From Halorhabdus sp. CBA1104 (GTDB lineage: Archaea > Halobacteriota > Halobacteria > Halobacteriales > Haloarculaceae), in assembly GCF_009690625.1 (NCBI RefSeq), contig NZ_CP033878.1, positions 1,612,001 through 1,676,000 on the forward strand: a DNA stretch of 64,000 nucleotides, read 5' to 3'. The notes beneath the pieces were generated by a model, which was not told where the DNA came from, ran no database searches, and saw only the letters and a program-made list of their open reading frames with translations. The stretch's first letter is position 1. Every line of letters starts with the position of its first letter. Below are positions 25,777 through 39,509 of the stretch, in pieces. The translations under genes and the position numbers were made by a program.

Positions 25777-26477
25777 TGGACTTTTCGACGTGGGAGCCGG
25801 TCTACGAGGCGATCCTCGCGGACTTTGGGTACGATCGGGCGGCCGACGAGCGCGTACGGGACCTGCTTTCCTCGCTGTACCAGGCGACAGACGCCGAACC
25901 GTACGAACCCGAAGCTGCTGCCTTCGCGGGCCAGACGGTCGCCATTGCTGGGGCAGGCCCGTCGCTTTCGGCGGAACGCAAAGCGGTTCGAAGGGCAGAT
26001 GCTATCGTCGCTGCCTCGACGGCCGCCGATCGACTGATTGAGGCCCAAACGAGCCCGGATGTCGTCGTGACGGACTTAGACAAGCATCCCGAGACAGTAC
26101 GAGAGCTGACGAACTCGGGTACCCCAGTTGTCGTCCACGCCCACGGCGACAACACCGCCGCCATCAGAGAGGCCGTTCCCACGTTCGATTGTGAGTGGGT
26201 GCTACCGACAACCCAGGCCGAGCCGGTGGGTCCGGTCCGGAATTTCGGCGGGTTTACCGACGGCGATCGGGCAGCCTTTCTCGCCGACGCGCTCGGAGCC
26301 GACCGGCTTGTCTTTCCCGGGTGGGACTTCGACGACGAGACGGTCGATGCCGAAAAAGGGCGAAAACTCACCTGGGCCGAGCGGTTGCTGTACTGGCTCG
26401 AAGACCGTCGCGACGAGCACTTCGCCGTACTCGATGGGCGGCGAAACGCTATCGATACCAAAGCCCTACCACCGTAG
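25776..26477 (+). CDS. mptE: 6-hydroxymethyl-7,8-dihydropterin pyrophosphokinase MptE
   Basis: 233 aa DUF115-type archaeal replacement for FolK. Recognised by MDFSTWEPVYEAILADFGYD, VAIAGAGPSLSAERKAVRRA, VVTDLDKHPETVREL with the metal-binding Asp pair, VVHAHGDNTAAIREAVP and NFGGFTDGDRAAFLADALGA. It supplies the diphosphorylated pterin that FolP consumes, so the one-base overlap with folP makes a compact two-step folate unit. Confidence 0.92.
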   Translation: MDFSTWEPVYEAILADFGYDRAADERVRDLLSSLYQATDAEPYEPEAAAFAGQTVAIAGAGPSLSAERKAVRRADAIVAASTAADRLIEAQTSPDVVVTDLDKHPETVRELTNSGTPVVVHAHGDNTAAIREAVPTFDCEWVLPTTQAEPVGPVRNFGGFTDGDRAAFLADALGADRLVFPGWDFDDETVDAEKGRKLTWAERLLYWLEDRRDEHFAVLDGRRNAIDTKALPP

Positions 26478-26499
26478 TACTCTGGGCGAGGGCAGAACG

Positions 26500-27120
26500 C
26501 TACCGCTGGACCACATAGCCCACAGCAACGCCGAGAGTCCCGACGACGAACGGATACGCAAACCCGAACGCGGCCGATTCGACCAGATCGGGTTCGAGGA
26601 GGAGCGTCCCCAGACTCCACCCGACAGACAGCTCCACGACGAAGGACCCGGCGACAGCAAGTGGGAGATAGCCGATCGCCACTGCGACACCGAGGAGCGC
26701 GATTGTGACGTACTCGACGTCAGCTGTGATCGCCCGGTAGCCGAGCACTGCCCCAACAGCGACGAGCGCGACGAAGGGGATAGCAAAGTACACGAACGTG
26801 GGGACCGCCGTGCTTCCCTGTTCGAGAATGACGTTAAACCGCACCGTTTCCTGAAGGTTCGCCGACGTTATCGTTTCGATCCCGTCGACGAACTGGGCGT
26901 TGTAGAATATCACACCGATCCCCCGAAGCCGTTCACCGGTCGAACCAGCCCCCAACGACGCTGGGCCCAGATAGAACAGCAGGGCCATCAACCCGTAGCC
27001 GACCAGCCACGCGACGGCCCCAGCGACAACACCTGGGAGCAATGGCACGTCCCGTAGATCAGCCAGCCAATCGTCGGCGAGCAGATCGGCACCCCGACCG
27101 GTGGAATCGTTTCGCGACAC
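26500..27120 (-). CDS. Haloarchaeal polytopic membrane protein
   Basis: 206 aa, GTG start. About five hydrophobic segments: VVAGAVAWLVGYGLMALLF, an extracellular-looking loop with IFYNAQFVDGIETI, then YFAIPFVALVAVGAVLGY, VTIALLGVAVAIGYLPLAVA and the C-terminal FGFAYPFVVGTLGVAVGYVV. Family not assigned. It converges with mptE and is 40 nt from the msrB stop. Confidence 0.75.
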   Translation of the reverse strand: MSRNDSTGRGADLLADDWLADLRDVPLLPGVVAGAVAWLVGYGLMALLFYLGPASLGAGSTGERLRGIGVIFYNAQFVDGIETITSANLQETVRFNVILEQGSTAVPTFVYFAIPFVALVAVGAVLGYRAITADVEYVTIALLGVAVAIGYLPLAVAGSFVVELSVGWSLGTLLLEPDLVESAAFGFAYPFVVGTLGVAVGYVVQR

Positions 27121-27160
27121 ACCAACAACTCACCGAAGACCGGGAAAAAACCTCCGGCCG

Positions 27161-27580
27161 TCAGTCCTCGCCAGGTTCGAAGTCCAGGGCCGCCGAGTTG
27201 ATACAGTAGCGTTTGCCAGTCGGATCCGGGCCGTCCTCGAAGACGTGGCCCAGATGCCCGCCACACGCACCACAGAGCACTTCGGTTCGTTCCATCCCGT
27301 GACGGGTGTCCAGTTCCGTTTCGACGTTGCCGTCCTCGAGGACGTCGGTGAAACTCGGCCAGCCGTGACCGGAGTCGAACTGCGAATCGGTGTCGAACAG
27401 GGCCGTGCCACAACCGGCACACCGGAAGACGCCGTCGTCGTCGACGTCAAGGTACTCGCCGGTAAACTTCGGTTCGGTGCCGCGTTCCCGAAGGATGTGA
27501 TACTCCTCTTCGGTCAACATCTCTTGCCACTCCTCGTCGGACGCCGGAACGTCACTCGATGCAGTCGTCGATTCGTCCAT
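27161..27580 (-). CDS. msrB: Peptide-methionine (R)-S-oxide reductase MsrB
   Basis: 139 aa. Repairs oxidised methionine. The zinc-binding CxxC pairs are CAGCGTAL and CGACGGHLGHVF, and the catalytic Cys is in RYCINSAALDF. FDSGHGWPSF is the substrate-site block. Cysteine, not selenocysteine, is encoded. Start ATG 27580 (MDESTTASSDVPASDEEWQ) leaves an acidic N-terminal tail of about 15 residues. Confidence 0.95.
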   Translation of the reverse strand: MDESTTASSDVPASDEEWQEMLTEEEYHILRERGTEPKFTGEYLDVDDDGVFRCAGCGTALFDTDSQFDSGHGWPSFTDVLEDGNVETELDTRHGMERTEVLCGACGGHLGHVFEDGPDPTGKRYCINSAALDFEPGED

Positions 27581-27752
27581 ACTCGTACCTGGGCCTCCGT
27601 CGGTAAATGTCCACGGACCTGGCGGAAACCCACCGCATTGGAACCGGCTGAGAAGGGCCAATACAGGCGTGACCAACCGCTGAGACGCCGGCTCTGGGTC
27701 GACCGCTGTAGCGTCCCGGTGCGATAGTGACACCCGTGACGCCCCGAGGAAC

Positions 27753-29537
27753 CTACAGCTGCCGGCGGAGCGTCGCCGCCGTTTCCGGCCCCACTCCAGT
27801 GACATCGCGCAGTTCGTGCTCCGAGGCGTCACGGATGCCGGCGACGCTGCCAAACCGTCCCAAAAGACGCGTCCGAAGTTCGGGGCCGACGCCTGGAACG
27901 TCGTCGAGTGCCGTCGACGCGTCGTCACGAAGCGTCTCGTGGTACTGTACCGCAAACCGGTGGGCCTCGTCACGGACGCGCTGGAGGAGGCGCAACTGCG
28001 GCGCATCGGTGTCCCATTCGTAGGTTCGCTCGGGCGTGATCAGACGCTCCTCGGCTTTCGCCAGGGCGACGGCGGGGACGTCCCATCCTGCAGCCTCGAT
28101 CGCCTCGCGGGCCACAGCCAGTTGTCCCGCGCCGCCATCGATCAACAGGAGGTCGGGGTCCGGCCGGTCGTCGCGGCCATCGACGGCTCGCTTGGCTCGC
28201 CAGGTGAGCAGCTGCGCCATCGCCGCGTAATCGTCGTTGCCCTCGCCGAGGTTCCGACGGCGATAGTCGGGTTTCTCGGGTGCGCCGTCGAGAAAGCAGA
28301 CGTCGCTGCCGACCACGCCCGACCCACCGGTGTGGCTCACGTCGAAGCCTTCGATTCGCTCGGCCGCGTCCAACCCAAGGGCCTCGGCGAGGGCTGTCGT
28401 CCCGTCCCGTTTGCCAATGTTCCGTCTGGCGTTTTTCAGTGCGAGGTCGACGAGCGTTGCCTCCCGGCCCGCCCCAGGAACGGTCACCTCGACGCCGGCC
28501 TCGGCTAGCCACGCAGTGACCTCTTGGTCTGTGAGTCGGTCCGAAAGGAGCAGGCGATCGGGCAAGGCACGTTCGGCGTAATACTGGGGAACGAACGCCG
28601 CCAGGACGTCCCCGCCGCGGCTGTCGGCTGGCGTCTCGACCTCGTGGCGCTCGCGATCGAGCAAGGACCCGTCGACGCTGTGCAAGCGGGCAACTACCGC
28701 CGACTCGCCTTCGAGGGAGACGGCGAGGACATCCGTCTTCACTCCCGTCTCACCTTCGACGACCCCACCGCCGCACTCGTGGAACGACTCGACGACCGAC
28801 AGGCGATCCCGGAGATTCGCCGCCCGTTCGAAGGCCGCGGTCTCGGCTGCCCGATCCATCTCTTCGCGGATCGGCTCGGACAGCACACCCGTCTCCCCCC
28901 GGAAAAAACGGCGGACGGCATCGACGTCTGCACGGTAGGCTGCCATCTCGATTTCGCCCGTACAGGGAGCCGAACAGAGGCCGATATCGTAATCGAGACA
29001 GGGCCGATCCCGCCCGGCGTACTTGTGATCCGAACAGCCCCGCAGCCCGTAGGTCTCCCGGATCGCCTTGAGGACAGTTTCGAGCTGTCCCTTGTCGGTG
29101 AACGGGCCAAAGACGTCCGCGCCTGCAGCCGGATCGCGCGTGATCTCGATGCGCGGCGCTCGGTGGTCGGTCAACTGCACCAGCGGATAGGACTTATCGT
29201 CGCGCAGCCGGACGTTGTACCGGGGCTGATGGCGCTTGATCAGGTTCGCCTCCAAGAGCAGCGCCTGGGTCTCGGTGTCGGTGACGACGATATCGATATC
29301 CACGGCGCGTGCGACCATCTGCCGGATACGCTGACTCCGGGGGCCGCTCGGCGTGGCGCTGGGGTCGGACGCTGAGGAGCCGTCGCCACCTCGCTGGTCG
29401 GCGTACGACCGGACGCGATCCCGAAGGTCGACGGCTTTCCCGACGTAGAGAACGGTCCCGTCGGCTGCCTCGAACTGGTAGACGCCGGGCTTGGAGGGAA
29501 AATCGGCGGCCAGATCACCCACTGCGTCGGCGTCCAT
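27753..29537 (-). CDS. uvrC: Excinuclease ABC subunit C
   Basis: 594 aa. The nuclease of nucleotide-excision repair, making the 3' cut with its GIY-YIG domain and the 5' cut with the RNase-H-like domain. Domains in order: GIY-YIG ([20 protein letters not shown] near residue 15), UVR region (about 200-240), UvrC RNase-H domain with [19 protein letters not shown], and tandem helix-hairpin-helix at the C-terminus ([15 protein letters not shown] and [18 protein letters not shown]). ATG 29537 ([14 protein letters not shown]) was chosen; upstream in-frame residues show no family similarity. Confidence 0.95.
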   Translation of the reverse strand: MDADAVGDLAADFPSKPGVYQFEAADGTVLYVGKAVDLRDRVRSYADQRGGDGSSASDPSATPSGPRSQRIRQMVARAVDIDIVVTDTETQALLLEANLIKRHQPRYNVRLRDDKSYPLVQLTDHRAPRIEITRDPAAGADVFGPFTDKGQLETVLKAIRETYGLRGCSDHKYAGRDRPCLDYDIGLCSAPCTGEIEMAAYRADVDAVRRFFRGETGVLSEPIREEMDRAAETAAFERAANLRDRLSVVESFHECGGGVVEGETGVKTDVLAVSLEGESAVVARLHSVDGSLLDRERHEVETPADSRGGDVLAAFVPQYYAERALPDRLLLSDRLTDQEVTAWLAEAGVEVTVPGAGREATLVDLALKNARRNIGKRDGTTALAEALGLDAAERIEGFDVSHTGGSGVVGSDVCFLDGAPEKPDYRRRNLGEGNDDYAAMAQLLTWRAKRAVDGRDDRPDPDLLLIDGGAGQLAVAREAIEAAGWDVPAVALAKAEERLITPERTYEWDTDAPQLRLLQRVRDEAHRFAVQYHETLRDDASTALDDVPGVGPELRTRLLGRFGSVAGIRDASEHELRDVTGVGPETAATLRRQL

Positions 29538-29636
29538 GTACCGGCAGTTGTCGCTTGAGCGTGTTGAACGTAGCGTCTGCGGTCGTGTGACCGCCTTGTT
29601 TCCCACCCCCACAGCGGCAGACCGAGAACGGTCCGC

Positions 29637-30266
29637 TCACTCGAAGGGGTTCAAAGAGCCACCGAGGAGCCCAGACGAGCGCTCGGCTGGTACGCCCTCG
29701 GGCAAGACTGCCGCCCGGACGCGTTCGACAGCGTCCCCGGCGTCCTCGGGGACGGCCACGTGAATGTCGTCGTCGCCGGCAACTTCGATGACGAGGTGGC
29801 GTTCCCGCGTCCAGGCGTACACACCGAGGGGCACGATCGCGAAGACGAGCAACAGCGCGCCAAACAGGCGCATGTAGTAATCGAGCTGGCCGATCAGCGA
29901 GATCATGCCTTCGACCATGCCCAGGACGTTTCCGATACCGAGTTCTTGGGTGCCGCCCCCGCTGAGGGAGACGCCGCCCATGAGGGCACTGAAGTCGACG
30001 ACCAGACCGATCGAGAGCAACAGGACACCGTACAGTCCAGCACGGACGCCCATCGCGAGGAAGTTCGATTCGGCCGTCGTCGAGAGCGCCGCCCCGGAGA
30101 CGTTCGGCCGCTTGACCTCCCGGAAGTTCTTGCCGTCCAGTTGTGGCGTAAACGCCAGCACGCGGTGACTGGTCACAACCACGGCCGCGTCGCCGAGATC
30201 GACCCGTCGCTCGACGTCCTCGCCATCGTAAAGCAGGTCCTCGACTCGATCACTCCAGGCGTCCAT
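29637..30266 (-). CDS. Membrane protein with PH-like domain
   Basis: 209 aa. Residues 15-60 look like half of a bacterial PH domain (VVVTSHRVLAFTPQLDGKNF, EVKRPNVSG). Two hydrophobic stretches follow (AGLYGVLLLSIGLVVDFSA and LFGALLLVFAIVPLGVYAW), then RERHLVIEVAGDDDIHVAV, a second PH-like strand set. This split PH/TM/PH layout occurs in many haloarchaeal membrane proteins of unknown function. Confidence 0.75.
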   Translation of the reverse strand: MDAWSDRVEDLLYDGEDVERRVDLGDAAVVVTSHRVLAFTPQLDGKNFREVKRPNVSGAALSTTAESNFLAMGVRAGLYGVLLLSIGLVVDFSALMGGVSLSGGGTQELGIGNVLGMVEGMISLIGQLDYYMRLFGALLLVFAIVPLGVYAWTRERHLVIEVAGDDDIHVAVPEDAGDAVERVRAAVLPEGVPAERSSGLLGGSLNPFE

Positions 30267-30375
30267 CGGGTTGACGTACGCGGCCGGATCTCAAGAAGCC
30301 TCGGGCCGATCGATCCCAGCGTCGAAGCAACCACGCGTCGGAGGATACAACCGGGTGCGACGCCAACGGCTCTGT

Positions 30376-30636
30376 ATGACCGAGGAGGTACGGTGCTGGC
30401 TGGTCGAGCGGGACTTCTACGACGAGGACCTCGTGACGCTCGTCTATGCCACGCCCGACGGAAGCCGCCACGTCACCCAGCAGCGCTCGACGGCACTCCT
30501 GATGAAGGAGTCGGTCACCGCCGCGATCGACGTCGAACGCGATCGACTAACAGCCGTCACCGAAGACGAGCGCGAGCGCTACGCCAGAGAAGCCAAGCGC
30601 ATGGCTAGCTCACACGATCCCGACGACGACGTGTAG
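30376..30636 (+). CDS. Small conserved haloarchaeal protein
   Basis: 86 aa, soluble and charged. MTEEVRCWLVERDFYDEDLV, then TLVYATPDGSRHVTQQRSTA; the C-terminus is a Lys/Arg/Glu-rich helix ending in SSHDPDDDV. Family not identified. ATG 30376 was chosen because the preceding in-frame residues look random. It is the first of three small same-strand genes. Confidence 0.7.
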   Translation: MTEEVRCWLVERDFYDEDLVTLVYATPDGSRHVTQQRSTALLMKESVTAAIDVERDRLTAVTEDERERYAREAKRMASSHDPDDDV

Positions 30637-30704
30637 TGTGTCGGTCCCGGAGGGGGCCACAGATAGCTCAAAGACGCGTTTGACCGTTCGTGAGGTTTTG
30701 GGGA

Positions 30705-30995
30705 ATGCCGATCGAGGCTGTGGATATGTCCTCGAATTGGTCCCACCGATCGCCTGGCGGGGCGATGGGAAGCTCGCCCCGACAGGTACTGTGTGGCATC
30801 GCTTTTTGGTGTGCGATTGGGCTCCCGCTCGGGTACGTGCCGTTGTTGGCGCTTGGGGAAGTTTCTGTGGGCCAGGCCAGTGCGATGATCGCGCTCAATA
30901 TCGCGTGTCTGGTGGTCGGCCACCGGCACGAGCCTGACGGACGCGTGTGGTCGCAGTCGTGGGATCGACTCGTCGCCGGGGTGAGTGGGCAATGA
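30705..30995 (+). CDS. Small two-helix membrane protein
   Basis: 96 aa if it starts at ATG 30705; an ATG at 30726 (MSSNWSHRSPGG) and a GTG at 30690 are alternatives. Two hydrophobic stretches, VLCGIAFWCAIGLPLGYVPL and ASAMIALNIACLVVGHRH, form a hairpin with the loop LLALGEVSVGQ. Ends with SWDRLVAGVSGQ. Function unknown. Its stop overlaps the next start by ATGA, so the two are co-translated. Confidence 0.65.
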   Translation: MPIEAVDMSSNWSHRSPGGAMGSSPRQVLCGIAFWCAIGLPLGYVPLLALGEVSVGQASAMIALNIACLVVGHRHEPDGRVWSQSWDRLVAGVSGQ

Positions 30996-31231
30996 GCACG
31001 ACCGCCGAGACAACGGCCGAAACCAAACGCCGACGCTTCCAGGAGTATCTTCGCGAGCGGACCGCCGACGGTGAGTGCTACTGTAAGAGCAAATTCGTCG
31101 CCGAAGACCTCGACCTCTCGACGCGTGAGATCGGGCAACTGTTCGCCGACCTTCGCGAGAATGCAAGCGACTTGGACGTCGAACGCTGGGCGTACTCGAA
31201 CGCGACGACCTGGCGGGTCAGCCAGGCGTGA
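30992..31231 (+). CDS. Winged-helix-like small protein (DUF7123 type)
   Basis: 79 aa. RRRFQEYLRERTADGECYC, then KSKFVAEDLDLSTREIGQLF and ADLRENASDLDVERWAYSNA: an alpha-helical start, a recognition-helix-like DLSTREIGQLFADL and a two-stranded wing ending TTWRVSQA. I recall this as a nearly universal haloarchaeal small protein; a DNA-binding role is plausible but not shown. Translationally coupled to the preceding membrane protein. Confidence 0.75.
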   Translation: MSTTAETTAETKRRRFQEYLRERTADGECYCKSKFVAEDLDLSTREIGQLFADLRENASDLDVERWAYSNATTWRVSQA

Positions 31232-31328
31232 TTGGGTCTAGATGAGCGGGGAGTCGTGTGCCAATCGACAAGAGACGGCAGCTGCATCGATCCACACTGG
31301 ACTGCAGCCGGTGAAATCGAGCGCGTAG

Positions 31329-31335
31329 TTATAAC
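31329..31335 (+). promoter_or_regulatory. TATA box of the first ABC pair
   Basis: TTATAAC, centred 31 nt upstream of the ATG at 31363, in an otherwise GC-rich 131-nt intergenic region. Confidence 0.5.
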
Positions 31336-31362
31336 ATATGTGGGGGAGTACCGACGATCGCT

Positions 31363-32273
31363 ATGGCAGCCATCGAAACGAGCGGATTACGCAAGCGATA
31401 CGGTGAGGAGATCCTCGCACTCGACGGCATCGACCTCCGCGTCGAAGAAGGCGAAATCTTCGGCTTTCTGGGCCCAAACGGCGCGGGCAAATCCACGACG
31501 ATCAATATCCTGCTCGATTTCGTCCGCCCGAGTGAGGGGTCGGCGACGGTACTCGGCATGGATGCACAGGCCGACTCTCAGGCGATTCGCCGACGAACGG
31601 GCGTCCTTCCGGAAGGCTATCAGGTGTACGACCGCCTGACTGGCCGCCAACACATCCAGTTCGTGATCGACTCGAAAAACGCCACGGCAGACCCCGACAC
31701 ATTGCTAGAACGGGTCGGCATCCCGAGGCCGGAACCCGGAAAGCTGGAGGCTACTCGAAAGGGATGAAACAGCGACTCACGCTGGCGATGGCGCTGGTCG
31801 GCGACCCCGACCTGTTGATCCTCGATGAGCCCTCGACGGGACTGGATCCCGCAGGCGCACGCGAGATCCGCGAAATCGTCCGCGAAGAAGCCGATCGTGG
31901 CGCGACGGTCTTTTTCTCCAGTCACATCCTCGAACAGGTCGAGGCCGTCTGTGACCGGGTCGGGATCCTCCGGGGAGGCCAACTCGTCGCCGTCGACTCC
32001 ATCGAAGGACTTCGAGAGGCGGCCGGCGATGGCGCGACGCTGCGGGTCGAACTCACGGCGGTCACCGACGACGCCATCGCAGTCGTCGAAGGCGTCGAGG
32101 GCGTCACGGACGTGACGCGGCGCGATGGGGGGGTGACTGTCTCGGTCGGGGACGGGTCGAAGACGGCCGTCCTGTCGGCCCTGGAGGACGCCGGCCACGA
32201 GGTGACCGACTTCCGGACCGAGGAGACATCGCTCGAGGAAATATTCATGAGCTACACGGAGGGGTCGCGATGA
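31363..32273 (+). CDS. ABC-2 type transporter ATPase, first copy, frameshifted as sequenced
   Basis: 303 aa after restoring one base, against 301 aa in the adjacent paralogue. The N-terminal part has Walker A GPNGAGKSTT and VLPEGYQVYDRLTGRQHIQF. The frame breaks at CCC 31722-31724; with one more base it reads ERVGIP, then EAGTRKAGGYSKGMKQRL in the continuing frame. Walker B LLILDEPSTGLDPAG and FFSSHILEQVEAVCDRVGIL follow, with a regulatory C-terminal domain. Overlaps the permease by ATGA. Substrate unknown. Single-base loss in a C run suggests a base-calling error. Confidence 0.9.
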
Positions 32274-33105
32274 GTACACTCGCCGTCGCCAAGAAGGACT
32301 TCCGAGATGCACTGCGCTCGCGCGCACTCTGGGGCTTGTCGGCACTGTTCGTCCTCCTCTCGGTGTTGATCGCCTACGCGTTCGGAGAGTTTACCACGGA
32401 GATGGGGGTCGAAGAACAGACCGCCGAAGGCCTGGCGTACTTCCTGGCCAGCCAGATCGGGCTGTTCGTCTCGGTCACAGCCATCGTCATCGCGTACAAG
32501 GCCATCGCGGGCGAGCGCGAGAGTGGCTCGATCAAGATTCTCCTGTCGCTGCCTCACACGCGAAGGGATGTCTTGGCAGGGAAGGTACTCGGCCGGGGGC
32601 CACGCTGGCCGTCCCCACGCTCGTCGGACTCGCCGCCGGCGGGGCACTCGGGAGCGTGCTGATGGGCGAGTTCGCCGCCCCGGCGTTCGCGGCACTACTG
32701 GTCACGTCGTTGTTGTTTGTGATGACGTACATCAGCGTCGTCGTCGGCCTCTCCGCGTTGACGGGCTCGACCTCCCGCGCGTCGATGCTGACGATCGGCT
32801 TTTTCGTCGTCTTCGAATTCATGTGGGGAGCCGTCAGCTACGGTGTCGTGTGGCTGACGAACGGGTTCGCGCTACCGCCCCTCAGCGAGTTCCCGAATTG
32901 GGTCTTCCTCGTCAATCAGGTTCCGCCGAGCGCGGCGTTCACGACCGGATTGACGGCATTCATCCCGGGCGATATCTCGGGTGTGGCTGGCCCCGATTTC
33001 GAGGCGTTCTACGCGACGCCGTGGGTTGGCATCGTCATGCTCGTCTTCTGGCTGGTGGTGCCGCTTGCGATCGGCTACTGGCGGTTCTCGAACGCAGATC
33101 TCTGA
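32270..33105 (+). CDS. ABC-2 type transporter permease, first copy, frameshifted as sequenced
   Basis: 278 aa when one G is restored, exactly the length of its paralogue at 34074. MSTLAVAKKDFRDALRSRAL begins the protein; ERESGSIKILLSLPHTRRDV is the cytoplasmic coupling region. The break is in a G5 run at 32595-32599: a sixth G gives KVLGRGATLAVPTLVGLAAG and joins the second half (MGEFAAPAFAALLVTSLLFV ... PLAIGYWRFSNADL). Six membrane helices. Works with the ATPase that overlaps it. Confidence 0.9.
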
Positions 33106-33134
33106 GGGCAGCGGGGGCGACAGTACGTAAGACA

Positions 33135-33144
33135 AGGATTATGC
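33135..33144 (+). promoter_or_regulatory. TATA-like box of the second ABC pair
   Basis: AGGATTATGC centred 27 nt upstream of the ATG at 33167, so the second pair probably has its own promoter rather than relying on read-through. Confidence 0.4.
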
Positions 33145-33166
33145 CAGCCGCCCCGGAACCGGGGGC

Positions 33167-34072
33167 ATGGTCGCTATCGACCTCGATGGCGTCACCAAGA
33201 CCTACGGTGGCGTCACTGCCCTCCAAGGAGTCGACTTGACCGTCGAATCAGGCGAGGTGTTTGGCTTTCTGGGCCCGAACGGGGCCGGCAAGTCCACAAC
33301 GATCGACATCCTGCTCGATCACGCCCGCCCGACGACCGGTCACGTAACGGTTCTTGGGATGGATGCACAGACAGAAACCGTCGCCGTCCGGGAACGGATC
33401 GGCGTGTTGCCCGAGCGGTTCGGACCACTCGGCGAAATGACCGGCCGCCAACAGCTCGAATTCGCCATCGAAGCGAAGAGTGCCGAGGATGATCCGGATG
33501 CGATCATGGAGCGGGTGGGAATCGCCCACGCCGCCGATCGGCCAACCAAAGGCTACTCGAAGGGGATGACCCAGCGGCTGATGCTCGGGATGGCGCTGGT
33601 CGACGATCCCGACCTGTTGATCCTCGACGAGCCGACGACCGGACTGGACCCAAACGGCGCACGACAGTTGCGCCAGATCGTCCACGAAGAAGCCGACAGG
33701 GGAGCGACGGTGTTTTTCTCCAGTCACATCCTCGAACAGGTCGAGGCCGTCTGTGATCGGGTCGGCATTCTCGATCAAGGGAATCTCGTGGCTGTCGACT
33801 CAATCGATGGCCTTCGGGACGCGGCCGGCACCACGGGAGAGATGACCCTGGAACTCGATTCGGTGCCCGACAATTTGGACGCCGAGATCGAACGGATCGA
33901 AGGCGTCGCATCCGTCCGTCGCGAAGACGGCAGTGTCACGGTCGGCTGTGAAAATCCCGCGAAGGGGGCCATCGTCCGGGCCTGCCAGGACGCCGGTGCG
34001 ACCGTCGAGAACATCGAGACCAGCGAAGCGAGCTTAGAGGATCTGTTCGCCGCCTACACAGGGGGTGCCTGA
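33167..34072 (+). CDS. ABC-2 type transporter ATPase, second copy
   Basis: 301 aa. Walker A GPNGAGKSTT, VLPERFGPLGEMTGRQQLEF, SKGMTQRLMLGMAL in place of the classic signature, Walker B LLILDEPTTGLDPNG, and FFSSHILEQVEAVCDRVGIL as switch. The C-terminal domain ends ASLEDLFAAYTGGA. Closely similar to the copy at 31363, including an identical 44-nt stretch (33713-33756 versus 31911-31954). ABC-2 exporters of this type move lipids, polymers or drugs; the substrate is unknown. Confidence 0.93.
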   Translation: MVAIDLDGVTKTYGGVTALQGVDLTVESGEVFGFLGPNGAGKSTTIDILLDHARPTTGHVTVLGMDAQTETVAVRERIGVLPERFGPLGEMTGRQQLEFAIEAKSAEDDPDAIMERVGIAHAADRPTKGYSKGMTQRLMLGMALVDDPDLLILDEPTTGLDPNGARQLRQIVHEEADRGATVFFSSHILEQVEAVCDRVGILDQGNLVAVDSIDGLRDAAGTTGEMTLELDSVPDNLDAEIERIEGVASVRREDGSVTVGCENPAKGAIVRACQDAGATVENIETSEASLEDLFAAYTGGA

Positions 34073-34073
34073 G

Positions 34074-34910
34074 ATGGGGTGGCTCCAGCTCGCCCGGAAG
34101 GACTTCACCGATGCACGGCGAGAGCGCCAGCTGTATTACCTGCTGGGGCTGCTCGGAGTGGTCGGGCTCGCCATCGGCTACTTCATCGGCGAAACGCCCG
34201 ATATAGCATCGGAGGGAACGACGGCGTTCGGACTGCTCAGCGTGTTCGGATTTTTGGCCCCGATCGTGGCGCTGACGATCAGCCAGGCGGACGTGGTCGG
34301 CAAGCGCACGACCGGAGAGCTCTCCGTGCTGTTGACTCTCCCGTTCTCACGGCGGTCGATCGTCGCCGGGAGTTACGCCGGGCGGATGGCTGTGATGACG
34401 GTCGTCCTGCTGCCGGCGTTCGTCTTTGCCCCACTCGTGGCAGCGTTCCGGGGCGTCCCGATCGACCCAGTTGTCCTGGCAGGCTCGTTCCTGGTGATCT
34501 GGGGACTGTCGCTGATCTTTACCGCGATCGCACTCGGAATCTCGACGTTCACGAAGTCGACGACGGTCTCTGCCGGCGGGTCGTTCGGTATCTTCCTGTT
34601 GTTCGTCATGAATCTGTGGGTGGCCATCCCGACGGGGATTCGATTCGTGCTCAACGGCCTCTCGCTACCCACGGGGCCACAGCCGGAGTGGGTCTCGATA
34701 TTCGGACAACTGTCGCCGTTTGCGGGCCTGCGCAATCTCGCACACCCGGTACTGCCTGATCTCGTCGCCGGGTTCCCGCTAGCGCCAGGGCGCATCGGCG
34801 AGAGCCTGCCGTGGTATCAAGAGCCGGTCTTTGCCGGGATCGTCGTCCTCGCGTGGATCGTCTTGCCACTGGCGATCGGCTACTACCGCTTCCAGACGAC
34901 CGACCTCTAA
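34074..34910 (+). CDS. ABC-2 type transporter permease, second copy
   Basis: 278 aa from ATG 34074 (MGWLQLARKDFTDARRERQL), one base after the ATPase stop; a GTG nine bases upstream is possible. Six helices, with VGKRTTGELSVLLTLPFSRR in the coupling loop and VLAWIVLPLAIGYYRFQTTD at the C-terminus, matching the end of the first permease. Partner of the second ATPase. Confidence 0.92.
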   Translation: MGWLQLARKDFTDARRERQLYYLLGLLGVVGLAIGYFIGETPDIASEGTTAFGLLSVFGFLAPIVALTISQADVVGKRTTGELSVLLTLPFSRRSIVAGSYAGRMAVMTVVLLPAFVFAPLVAAFRGVPIDPVVLAGSFLVIWGLSLIFTAIALGISTFTKSTTVSAGGSFGIFLLFVMNLWVAIPTGIRFVLNGLSLPTGPQPEWVSIFGQLSPFAGLRNLAHPVLPDLVAGFPLAPGRIGESLPWYQEPVFAGIVVLAWIVLPLAIGYYRFQTTDL

Positions 34911-34925
34911 TCCGATCGCATCGGT

Positions 34926-34934
34926 AGTATTTTG
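34926..34934 (+). promoter_or_regulatory. TATA-like box of the M29 aminopeptidase
   Basis: AGTATTTTG, centred 29 nt upstream of the ATG at 34959 in a 48-nt gap; consistent with a leaderless transcript. Confidence 0.4.
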
Positions 34935-34958
34935 CTCGAACGCTCGAAGGGACCAGCC

Positions 34959-39281
<4,323 letters not shown>

Positions 39282-39509
39282 ACACGCCGGGCTACCACGC
39301 AGACGGGGATAACCCGTCGATCAGTTCCCACGGGACGAAAACCCAGTCGCATTTTAATACGACACCAGAACGGGGCTGGAGCCCGAGCGTGTGAAACATC
39401 GATCGGTCGGGTGATTCTGGTGGAAGAAACCTGTTGAATAGCCACTCAAAGGATCCGTGTGCCGAGATACGAAGGCCAGACCGAGCGTCCAAGCCAGTCG
39501 GCGGTGACA
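39282..39509. other. Intergenic region upstream of the MDR dehydrogenase
   Basis: 228 nt without a plausible gene. It contains the AT-rich GTATTAAAATG (39350-39360, minus) as a possible promoter for the dehydrogenase. Nothing else recognisable. Confidence 0.4.

Noticed and set aside
27161-27580. MsrB as a selenoprotein
   Set aside because: The catalytic position is an ordinary Cys codon in RYCINS; no in-frame TGA.
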